This document shows positions 1 through 6,082 of a DNA stretch of 7,221 nucleotides, one piece after another. Numbering within the stretch: position 1 is the first letter of the stretch; every line of letters begins with the position of its first letter. The notes under the pieces were generated by a model. The model made no database searches and was not told where the DNA came from. It saw nothing but the letters and a program-made list of their open reading frames with translations. This DNA comes from an uncultured Acidimicrobiaceae bacterium (lineage in GTDB: Bacteria > Actinomycetota > Acidimicrobiia > Acidimicrobiales > UBA8592): positions 1 through 7,221 of the forward strand of contig CAJWET010000080.1 of the NCBI GenBank assembly GCA_913031515.1, in the 5' to 3' direction. The position numbers and the translations under genes were made by a program.

Positions 1-675
1 GGTAAATGTTTGGTTCCCTTGCGCTACAGCCCAGTCCAGAAATTCTGGATAACGTGGAATAAATTTTTTGACTGCTGCCAATGTCTCAGCGTCGATTTCC
101 GGCGCCCATGTTGTCTTGAAAGCTTCGAAGAGGTTTGCTGCTAAGGGTTGTGATTCCTTATACATGGCATTGTTCATCGGGGGAAGCCATTCCAAATCGT
201 ACAGTTCATCTGATTCCCAATAATGTGCGTGCAGTTTTGCAAGTACTGAGAAAACCGATGCCGTTTTGTCAACGTCTGCTCCGATGATCTGATCCATAAC
301 GGTTATCTCCGGAATTTCTTCTATTAGAAGAGCAAATGGAATCCCTTCAGCTTCGATTTCTGAGAAGTAGCAATTAGGTGCCCGCACTGGGAAATTTTCC
401 CGGCCTTGCTCATAGAAATTTACTTCGCGAACGTAATACCCCATTGTTTGGCACAGCGAAATGTTTTCCTCTGCAGGGGATTGGCATTTTGCAATTATGG
501 TTTTTGGCCCTGTTTGATTAGGAGCGTAGGAGAGGCAAAGGCGACTTACTTCGCCGAGGATGCCAACCCCTTGTCCTAAATCAGACCAAGTGAAGTCAGC
601 GACCTTACCGAATTCCTCCGGAAGGACCTGATTTAGCCATTCTGTAGTAATTTCGTTGACAGTTGATGGAATCAT
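1..675 (-). CDS. Phosphotransferase-family kinase (APH / ecdysteroid-kinase-like), 3' end cut off
   Basis: This frame reads from an ATG at 675 down to base 1 without a stop, giving 225 N-terminal residues. It looks like the aminoglycoside phosphotransferase / ecdysteroid-kinase-like (CHK) fold, which transfers phosphate from ATP to a small hydroxylated molecule in the cytoplasm. Visible marks are a glycine-rich loop (GQGVGILGEVSRL, about 34-46), the likely ATP-binding lysine in IIAKC (K63), the REVNFYEQ helix (83-90), the hinge-like LLIEE (116-120) and LAKLHAHYW (145-152). The catalytic HGDxxxxN loop normally follows soon after the last visible residues (NQTFT), so the window edge removes the active site. 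It lies 33 bases downstream of the F420 oxidoreductase and is probably its operon partner. The start has no clear Shine-Dalgarno site; TTG at 684 is the only in-frame alternative before the stop at 709-711. The substrate is unknown, and an antibiotic-resistance role should not be assumed. Confidence 0.8.
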   Translation of the reverse strand, partial: MIPSTVNEITTEWLNQVLPEEFGKVADFTWSDLGQGVGILGEVSRLCLSYAPNQTGPKTIIAKCQSPAEENISLCQTMGYYVREVNFYEQGRENFPVRAPNCYFSEIEAEGIPFALLIEEIPEITVMDQIIGADVDKTASVFSVLAKLHAHYWESDELYDLEWLPPMNNAMYKESQPLAANLFEAFKTTWAPEIDAETLAAVKKFIPRYPEFLDWAVAQGNQTFT

Positions 676-708
676 TTTTCGCAAGTGAGCCCAGATGTCA
701 CTGAAGTC

Positions 709-1740
709 TCAGACTTTCTTCAACGCTTCCATGACTTCACGCCATTGTTCGGGATTAGCTTGACCAGGGGCGTAGAAACTCAATCGGTCGATGACGTCTC
801 CATACCTTTTGCCGAGCTCTGGGGCAACTTTGTCAGGATCGGCGACGACTGCGAATGTGTTTAAGATTTCATCATCGATCAACGTGCCCATCTGCACCCA
901 TTCTCCTTGCTTAGAGAGTTGATTAAGTTCTTCTTGCAACCCTCCCCATCCGTGGATATCGAGCACTCCGCGGTATGCAGGGGTTGAGCCGTAGAACGCT
1001 ATTTGTTGCCTTGTAGCAGTCTCTGCACGTTTCATATCTTCTTCGTTTTGCCCTGTGACAACGAAGAATGGCCCAGATATAGAGAACCCGTCGAGAGTTT
1101 TACCGGCTTTTTCTCGCCCTTTGATGATATTAGGGATTGTGACCTCGCGGAGGTATTTTTCTGTAGTGAAACCATGGCAGATAATGCCATCGCACACTTC
1201 TCCGGCGACTTGAGTCATCAGTTCACCCACAGCCGCCAGATAAATTCTTGGTGGACCGAAATCTCCTAGGTCGCTTTTGTTAGGGATAAAGAAAGGAGTC
1301 ATAAGGGTATGGGTGTAAAAGTCACCGCGGAAGTCGAGCCTTGTCCCAGTTAGCCAGGAGTCCCAGATAGCCCGCATTGCTAAAATCATCTCACGCATTC
1401 GGGCAGCAGGTTTTGACCACTCCATACTGAAACGCTTAGTGATATGCGGTTTGATTTGGCTTCCAAGTCCGAGATTGAACCTGCCCTGACTCAATGCTTG
1501 AAGGTCCCAGCCGATGTTCGCTAGGATCATGGGGTTTCGAGCAAACGCCACTGCAATAGCAGTTCCGATTTCAAGTGTTTCAGTATGTTCTGCTGCAATA
1601 GCCAATGGAAGAAACGGGTCATGGCTGGTTTCTGCAGTCCAGATACCGTCATACCCTCGGTCTTCTTGAGATTTCGCTTCGCGGGCAATTGCCGCAATGT
1701 TTGGAGAAAATCCCATTCCTAATCCGCCATCTACTTTCAT
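709..1740 (-). CDS. F420-dependent luciferase-like oxidoreductase (MSMEG_2256-type, TIGR03617-like)
   Basis: The 343-residue product is a complete luciferase-like (LLM) TIM-barrel protein of the usual length for coenzyme F420-dependent oxidoreductases, which move hydride between F420 and an organic substrate in the cytoplasm. The N-terminal strand MKVDGGLG, the segment GYDGIWTAETSHDPFLPLAIAAEHT (29-53), GTAIAVAFARNP (59-70) and LSQGRFNLGLGSQ (83-95) match the TIGR03617 / MSMEG_2256 group as I remember it. PRIYLAAVGELMTQVAGEVCDGII (164-187) is the second conserved barrel block. F420 rather than FMN is inferred from the subgroup. The ATG at 1740 overlaps the stop of the upstream SnoaL-like gene (ATGA, 1737-1740), and AAGGAG lies 7 bases upstream (1748-1753), so translation is probably coupled. 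The substrate cannot be read from the sequence. Confidence 0.9.
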   Translation of the reverse strand: MKVDGGLGMGFSPNIAAIAREAKSQEDRGYDGIWTAETSHDPFLPLAIAAEHTETLEIGTAIAVAFARNPMILANIGWDLQALSQGRFNLGLGSQIKPHITKRFSMEWSKPAARMREMILAMRAIWDSWLTGTRLDFRGDFYTHTLMTPFFIPNKSDLGDFGPPRIYLAAVGELMTQVAGEVCDGIICHGFTTEKYLREVTIPNIIKGREKAGKTLDGFSISGPFFVVTGQNEEDMKRAETATRQQIAFYGSTPAYRGVLDIHGWGGLQEELNQLSKQGEWVQMGTLIDDEILNTFAVVADPDKVAPELGKRYGDVIDRLSFYAPGQANPEQWREVMEALKKV

Positions 1741-2216
1741 ACATCTACTCCTTCTACGTTTCGTTGACGTAGTTTTTCAGCAGAGCATAAGAACTCTGCA
1801 GATAGATCGTAGGGTCCTGAATAATGGGGCTGAAGGAAGCGGCGACTAAATTTCCAACCTTCTTCTGTAAGCACGTAGTCATCGTCGTAGTGGGCGAGAA
1901 GTATTCCCCGGTCTCCATTAGTTCGAACGACATGTTCCTGAATGTACCATCTTCCAGATGCGCTATTCCCTGAAGGATCTGCATCCACACCACCGTTCAA
2001 AACGGTCTGAACAGTCGCCTCAAAGCCTTTCATAGCTCCATACCAGAGTTCTTTGATAGAGTCGATGCCTTCGACCAACCGTCCTCCTCCGAGGTCCCAG
2101 ACTGCGTCAGACGCCCATGTAGACGCCCATTGTTCTCCATTCCTGTGGATCACTGCATCGGCGTACTTGTGGACCAGCATTGAAATTTCGTTGTAGGTGT
2201 TCTCATCGCTAGGCAT
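1737..2216 (-). CDS. SnoaL / NTF2-like small protein
   Basis: The 159-residue product has the size and pattern of the SnoaL-like (SnoaL_4 type) alpha+beta barrel, a cone-shaped fold used by polyketide cyclases, ketosteroid isomerases, dehydratases and many binding proteins. The opening helix ISMLVHKYADAVIHRNGEQWASTWASDAVWDLGG (11-44) is the classic family signature, and W121-K-F-S-R-R126 near the end matches the common W+F..R closing strand. There is no signal peptide, so it should be cytoplasmic. It is the first gene of the leftward operon, with a strong AAGGAGG site (2224-2230) 7 bases before its ATG, and overlaps the F420 oxidoreductase start by 4 bases. That pairing suggests it acts on, or binds, the same substrate as the oxidoreductase, for example in an isomerisation or hydration step. 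This role is inference; the fold call is firm. Confidence 0.85.
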   Translation of the reverse strand: MPSDENTYNEISMLVHKYADAVIHRNGEQWASTWASDAVWDLGGGRLVEGIDSIKELWYGAMKGFEATVQTVLNGGVDADPSGNSASGRWYIQEHVVRTNGDRGILLAHYDDDYVLTEEGWKFSRRFLQPHYSGPYDLSAEFLCSAEKLRQRNVEGVDV

Positions 2217-2353
2217 AAATATTCCTCCTTGTCTAATAATGGGTTTAGCACTTATAAGTTTGCTTTGCCTATTACGGCTCTTGATAGTCTAGGTATGTCT
2301 TCTATCATTGATGATCAAAGAGTTTAAAAACACAAGGTCGGGAGGAAATTTTT
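2217..2353. promoter_or_regulatory. Divergent intergenic control region
   Basis: These 137 bases separate the leftward SnoaL-like operon from the rightward oxidoreductase operon. Both sides have strong ribosome binding sites: AAGGAGG on the minus strand (2224-2230) and GGGAGGAAA on the plus strand (about 2340-2348). A perfect 8-base palindrome CTTATAAG lies at 2251-2258, and an inverted repeat ATCAT-TG-ATGAT at 2304-2315. I could not assign a convincing -35/-10 pair for the leftward operon. A shared regulator acting here is plausible but not shown, and no regulator gene lies in the window. Confidence 0.6.
2281..2308 (+). promoter_or_regulatory. Candidate sigma70-type promoter for the rightward operon
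   Basis: TTGATA (2281-2286) and TATCAT (2303-2308) are separated by 16 bases and resemble -35 and -10 hexamers. Transcription would start near 2315, leaving a leader of about 40 bases before the ATG at 2354 that includes the GGGAGGAAA ribosome site. The inverted repeat at 2304-2315 overlaps the -10 element and could be an operator. The call rests on sequence resemblance only. Confidence 0.35.
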
Positions 2354-3376
2354 ATGAAACTCGGATATAACACGGGATATTGGAGTGCTGGTCCTCCCGA
2401 GGGAGTTGAGGCGGCAATTGCTGAATGCGACAAATTAGGATTTGAACATATTTGGACAGCTGAAGCCTATGGTTCAGATGCTTTAAGCCCCCTCGCATGG
2501 TGGGGAGCTAACACAAAAAATGTCAAACTGGGAACGGCAATAATGCAGATGTCAGCTCGGACGCCTGCGGCAACTGCCATGGCGGCGATCACGATGGACC
2601 ATTTGAGCCAAGGACGCTTTATTCTCGGGCTTGGAGTTTCAGGGCCCCAAGTTGTTGAAGGATGGTATGGCCAGCTCTACCCACGGCCTCTAGCTCGGAC
2701 CCGAGAATTTGTCGAAATTGTTCGATCTATTGTCGCGCGCAAAGACCCAATTGAGTTTCAAGGGGAACACTATTCGATGCCGGTACCTGCAGGTACCGGG
2801 CTAGGGAAACCACTCAAGTCGACAGTTCATCCATTACGGAATGAGATACCAATTTACCTGGCGGCCGAGGGGCCCAAAAATGTTGCCCTTTCAGCAGAGA
2901 TTTGCGATGGTTGGTTGCCGCTTTTTTTCGCACCTAAAGACAATCAATTTTACAAAACTGCTCTTCAAAACGGCTTCGATTCTGCGGGACGACATGGATG
3001 GGGAGATTTTGAAGTTGCTTGCACTGTGACAGTTATTCCTGGTGATGATGTTGATACTTGTGCGGACTTGATGCGCCCGATGATTGCTCTCTACGCAGGA
3101 GGGATGGGGGCAAAGGGACAAAATTTCCACTATGACGTATTCGCGAGAATGGGGTTCGAAGCTGAATGTGAGAAAATCCAAGATTTGTATCTCGAAGGAA
3201 ACAAGAAAGATGCAATTGCTGCTGTGCCGACAGCGATGGTAGAAGCCATTTCGCTTATTGGTCCGCCTGACAAGATCAAGGACGAACTTGCTATGTGGGA
3301 AGAATCCGTCGTCGATACCATGCTCATCGCAGGTGGAGTCGATCTGGTTCGTTTCGTCCATGAACTGGTGAGCTAA
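2354..3376 (+). CDS. F420-dependent luciferase-like oxidoreductase (Rv3520c-type, TIGR03559-like)
   Basis: The 340-residue product is a complete LLM-class TIM-barrel protein. MKLGYNTGYWSAGPP (1-15), GFEHIWTAEAYGSDALSPLAWWGA (29-52), LSQGRFILGLGVSGPQVVEGWYG (84-106) and EFQGEHY...GTGLGKPLK (134-155) match the Rv3520c group (TIGR03559), which is classed as F420-dependent. IPIYLAAEGPKNVALSAEICDGWLP (165-189) is the second conserved block. It differs clearly from the leftward LLM protein, so the two are paralogues from separate subgroups, not a recent duplication. The ATG at 2354 follows GGGAGGAAA at the right spacing. It leads the rightward operon, with the thiolase-like gene starting 2 bases after its stop. 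In Mycobacterium tuberculosis Rv3520c sits near cyp142 and lipid-transfer/thiolase genes, so a role in sterol or other lipid oxidation is a reasonable guess. The substrate is unknown. Confidence 0.9.
   Translation: MKLGYNTGYWSAGPPEGVEAAIAECDKLGFEHIWTAEAYGSDALSPLAWWGANTKNVKLGTAIMQMSARTPAATAMAAITMDHLSQGRFILGLGVSGPQVVEGWYGQLYPRPLARTREFVEIVRSIVARKDPIEFQGEHYSMPVPAGTGLGKPLKSTVHPLRNEIPIYLAAEGPKNVALSAEICDGWLPLFFAPKDNQFYKTALQNGFDSAGRHGWGDFEVACTVTVIPGDDVDTCADLMRPMIALYAGGMGAKGQNFHYDVFARMGFEAECEKIQDLYLEGNKKDAIAAVPTAMVEAISLIGPPDKIKDELAMWEESVVDTMLIAGGVDLVRFVHELVS
2780..2799. repeat. Perfect 20-base palindrome inside a coding region
   Basis: The sequence is CCGGTACCTG followed directly by its exact reverse complement; symmetry fails at the next flanking pair (2779 G, 2800 G). 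It lies inside the Rv3520c-type gene and encodes part of the P-V-P-A-G-T-G segment. Because this peptide region is conserved in the family, the symmetry may arise by chance from codon choice, but it could also be a protein binding site or a hairpin in the mRNA. Confidence 0.9.
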
Positions 3377-3378
3377 AA

Positions 3379-4857
3379 GTGGCGAATTTAGATCAGCGAT
3401 CTCCTGTCATTGTTGGGGTAGGTCAATACAAGCAAAAACTCGATGATGTTACATCCGCGCTTGAACAGTACCGGCTGATGGAAGAGGCCGTCCGCATTGC
3501 TGCCGATGATGCCGGAAGTCCATCGTTACTGACATCGATTGACCACATGCTTGTTATAGGAGGAATGTGGAGATATCCAGATCCTGGTCGATTGATTGTA
3601 GAGGCTTTTGGTTCATCGCAGGCAACGACGTTTTTAACTGCTATGGGTGGAAACATGCCTCAGGCATGCGTCAGCGAAGTCTCCGAACTGATATTGGCGA
3701 ACCAGATTGATGTGGGAGTGATTACCGGCGGTGAAGCTGTGTATAGCAAGAACAAGCTTAAGAAATTGGGCCTGGAGCTCTCCCGGACTGGGGAAAGGTT
3801 AGACCCTGCTACGCCTTTCGGTGAAAACGTCCCGATGTCATCTGAGCACGAACGGGAACGCGGGTTCTATATGCCGACACAAATTTACGCTTTGTTTGAA
3901 TCTGCGATACGGGCTTCGTTAGGGGAATCACATGAAGATCACCGAAACCGTATAGCTACTTTGTGGGAGGGGTTCAACAAAGTAGCTGTAGAAAATCCCT
4001 ACGCATGGGTCAGGTCCCCAATGACAGCTGAAGACATTAAGACAGCAAGCCCTTCGAATCGAATGGTTGGATACCCCTATACGAAATCGATGAATGCCAA
4101 CTCTTTTGTTGATTATGGGGGAGCGATTATTGTGTGTTCAGTGGAAAAGGCTCAAGCGCTAGGAATTAGCCGAGACAAATGGGTCTTCCCCCTTGCAGCG
4201 ACGGATGGCCATGCCTCGTATCTGTTTTCTGAAAGAGAGAACTTTTATGAGTCTCCAGCTATTCGGATTGCCGGAAAACGTTGTTTGGAACTGGCTGGAG
4301 TGACGGTCGATGAAATAGGAGCGATGGACTTATATTCTTGCTTCCCTTCTTGTGTCCAACTCATTATGACTGAACTGGGAATTTTCTCCGACCGAACTGT
4401 AACCACTACAGGGGGGCTACCATTTTTCGGGGGTCCCATGAATAGCTATGTGGTACACGCCATAGCCAGCACCGTAGATGCGATTCGCGAAACTGGTGAA
4501 ATAGGTTATGTCCATGCAAATGGTGGTTATGCCACAAAACAAGCATGCGGAATTTACCGTTCTTCTCCTCCTAAGGAACCGTTCAAAAGAGAGAATGTCC
4601 AAAAAGCAATCGATGAGCACCCATTGAGAGAGGTAGATCAATCTCCAGAAGGAGAAACAACCATCGAAGCGTACACCGTAATGCACGGCCGCGAAGGGCC
4701 AGAACGCGCACTGATTTCGACTCTCATGGATGATGGAAGGCGGGCGCTAGCGTCAACTGAGGATCAGTCGTTTATGTTGGCCTTGATGGAAGAAGAATAC
4801 GTGGGGCGTGCTTCCAATATCACCTCCAATGGAACAGTAAATGTTCTTACCGGATGA
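3379..4857 (+). CDS. Thiolase-like protein, TLP1 / SCP2-thiolase-like type (acetyl-CoA acetyltransferase family)
   Basis: The 492-residue product is close in length to the mycobacterial thiolase-like protein Rv1867 and the TLP1 group: a thiolase fold followed by an extra C-terminal domain. The N-terminal strand SPVIVGVGQY (8-17), the segment MGGNMPQACVSEVSELI (89-105), DLYSCFPSCVQ (317-327), TTTGGLPFFGGPMNSYVVHAIA (342-363) and VHANGGYATKQACGIY (378-393) follow the family. About residues 415-492 (EGETTIEAYTVMHGREGPERALI...) fit the added C-terminal domain (TLP1_add_C). The normal nucleophilic Cys is absent at the GGN-M-P-Q site, and the second catalytic Cys of the CSGG loop reads H-A-N-G-G. 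Ordinary thiolysis or condensation is therefore doubtful; acyl-CoA binding is more likely. It starts with GTG 2 bases after the preceding stop, with a weak GGTGAG site (3367-3372) inside that gene, so translation is probably coupled. Confidence 0.85.
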   Translation: MANLDQRSPVIVGVGQYKQKLDDVTSALEQYRLMEEAVRIAADDAGSPSLLTSIDHMLVIGGMWRYPDPGRLIVEAFGSSQATTFLTAMGGNMPQACVSEVSELILANQIDVGVITGGEAVYSKNKLKKLGLELSRTGERLDPATPFGENVPMSSEHERERGFYMPTQIYALFESAIRASLGESHEDHRNRIATLWEGFNKVAVENPYAWVRSPMTAEDIKTASPSNRMVGYPYTKSMNANSFVDYGGAIIVCSVEKAQALGISRDKWVFPLAATDGHASYLFSERENFYESPAIRIAGKRCLELAGVTVDEIGAMDLYSCFPSCVQLIMTELGIFSDRTVTTTGGLPFFGGPMNSYVVHAIASTVDAIRETGEIGYVHANGGYATKQACGIYRSSPPKEPFKRENVQKAIDEHPLREVDQSPEGETTIEAYTVMHGREGPERALISTLMDDGRRALASTEDQSFMLALMEEEYVGRASNITSNGTVNVLTG

Positions 4858-4899
4858 AGCCCATAAGAAATTCTCGAAATTTCGCGCTATTGTCCTTCT

Positions 4900-5337
4900 A
4901 TGGACCTTCAAGAGGTAATTGAAGAATCGAAACGGCTGGGGGAATGGGCACATGTCGCGACTGTTAGCCCATCGGGAACACCGTACGTGACTCCTGTACA
5001 CCCATGTTGGGAGCAGCAAATTCTTTGGACCATGGTAGGAGCCAATTCAGTCAAGGCAAAGAATATCCAGACATCCCCCCTTGTCTCATGCCATTGGCAA
5101 GTAAGCGCGGAAACAAATTTTGACAGTCTAATCATCTGGGGCCAAGCAGAACTTTACACAGATCTTGAAACCAAAGAACGCCTCTGGGAAGGTGTATTTG
5201 ATTACGATTTAAATGCTTTCGCACCTGGTGGTCCTGCAGAGTCCCCAGATACTGGGTTCATGGCAATCGTCCCTTCGAAAGCAGTGATCTTAAAAGGTAT
5301 GGGGATGGGTGGACGGTTCGACTGGAAAGCAAAATAG
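4900..5337 (+). CDS. PPOX-fold split-barrel flavin/F420-binding protein
   Basis: The 145-residue product matches the pyridoxamine 5'-phosphate oxidase-like split beta-barrel family, which includes small F420- or FMN-dependent reductases (FDOR) and haem-utilisation relatives. The N-terminal pattern is WAHVATVSPSGTPYVTPVHPCWEQQILWTMVGANSVKAKNIQTSPLVSCHW (16-66): a substrate/cofactor strand pair, then the S-x-K-x-K-N-I phosphate-binding-like stretch. IIWGQAEL (78-85) and the closing GGRFDWKA (137-144) complete the barrel. Beside two predicted F420-dependent LLM proteins, F420 is a likely cofactor, but this is inferred. There is no clear Shine-Dalgarno site, yet no other ATG/GTG/TTG lies in frame before the upstream stop at 4864-4866. 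The 42-base gap before it holds a 10-base palindrome, CGAAATTTCG (4875-4884). It sits between the thiolase-like gene and the P450, so it is probably in the same operon. Confidence 0.8.
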   Translation: MDLQEVIEESKRLGEWAHVATVSPSGTPYVTPVHPCWEQQILWTMVGANSVKAKNIQTSPLVSCHWQVSAETNFDSLIIWGQAELYTDLETKERLWEGVFDYDLNAFAPGGPAESPDTGFMAIVPSKAVILKGMGMGGRFDWKAK

Positions 5338-5350
5338 CTTAGGTAAATGA

Positions 5351-6079
5351 GTGGAAACAGGCATTGATTACGATCCAGTAGGGGAAGAAGTGCTCAAAGA
5401 TCCTATGCCAGCATACGCCCAGCTTCGAGAACAATGCCCAGTCCATCACTTCGACGGATTGGAAAATCCAATGTATTCCTTCGCAAGGTATCAAGATGTT
5501 CAATCAGTTCTATTAGATCCACAAACATGGTCGAATCGTTATGGTCCCGGTATTTCTTACGAGCGAAATGTTGGAGATCTGCAACGTTATGATCCTCCTG
5601 ATCACCAAGTCCGGCGAAGATTTCTCCGAGCCCAATTTCTTCCCCGAACGGTTTCTGCTTCTGAGCCGGCGATACGGAAACTGGCCCATGATCTTATCGA
5701 TGGGTTCCAAAATGATGGGCGTGTAGAGCTTCACGATAACTATGCTCTGCCACTTCCCGTAAAAGCCTTTACCGAACTAATGGGTATACCTGATGAGGAT
5801 AGTACTCAATTTAAATCATGGGCTGATGAACTTACTCTTGGGATGACATACCCAGAGCGTTCCCGAGGCGCAAGAGAAGCTCTTTCTTCCTTCACCCGTG
5901 ATCTTGTGATTAGAAGGAGAGAGATGGTAGCTGCTTCTGGTTATACCCCCGATCAGGACCCCGTGGGAGAAGTTGTTCCAGAAGGACTGATAAGCCATTT
6001 AGCCTGCCATTCATTAGAGGATGGAACATTCATGCCAGATACTGAAGTGGCAAGCATGATTGGTCAGTTACTTGTAGCA
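5351..6079 (+). CDS. Cytochrome P450, N-terminal part only; 3' part replaced at the junction
   Basis: About 243 residues of a bacterial class I-like P450 are present. PMPAYAQLREQCPVHHF (18-34), the K-helix-preceding N-terminal region SFARYQDVQSVLLDPQTWSNRYG (43-65), the C-helix YDPPDHQVRRRFLRAQFLP (80-98) that contacts haem, ALPLPVKAFTELMGIPDED (132-150) and LISHLACH...EVASMIGQLLVA (213-243, running into the I helix) are in the right order. A normal P450 of about 400 residues continues as A-G-x-E/D-T-T, ExxR and the haem-binding FxxGxHxCxG; none of these is here. Instead the frame passes into NusA. The intact gene would hydroxylate an organic substrate using electrons from a ferredoxin system. 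It starts with GTG 13 bases after the PPOX-like stop, with only a weak AGG upstream. ATG at 5347 is in another frame and stops almost at once. Substrate and CYP family are unknown. Confidence 0.85.
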
Positions 6080-6082
6080 GAA
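6065..6082. other. Chimeric junction between P450 and nusA sequence
   Basis: The two genes meet in frame within bases coding Q-L-L-V-A(-E/G). A P450 I helix typically runs QLLVAG-x-E-T-T, while NusA acidic repeat 1 runs (A)QLLVAEGF. A stretch of about 15 bases (6065-6079) therefore suits both parents, and the breakpoint cannot be placed more exactly. Composition changes sharply here, from about half to about a quarter G+C in the sampled lines. The continuous frame 5351-6484 (377 codons) would be called by software as one protein, but it has half a P450 and only the tail of NusA. No inverted repeats, target duplication or integrase lie at the join. An assembly or cloning chimera at a short shared word is the best explanation. 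Confidence 0.8.

Noticed and set aside
1003..1269. Plus-strand open frame of 88 codons opposite the leftward F420 oxidoreductase
   Set aside because: It is antisense to conserved TIM-barrel coding sequence, has no recognisable domain and no ribosome site.
2891..3361. Antisense open frame of 156 codons inside the Rv3520c-type gene
   Set aside because: It lies fully opposite a well-supported conserved gene, has no family resemblance, and its composition is what the complement of that gene would give.
4875..4884. Rho-independent terminator after the thiolase-like gene
   Set aside because: The palindrome has no loop, short AT-rich arms and no following T tract, so it does not fit a terminator.
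4417..5019. Two minus-strand open frames across the thiolase-like/PPOX-like boundary
   Set aside because: Both are antisense to strong genes, are Cys/Phe/Arg-rich without domain features, and show no start signals.
5347..5353. ATG at 5347 as the P450 start
   Set aside because: It is in a different frame and stops after six codons; the GTG at 5351 opens the correct frame.
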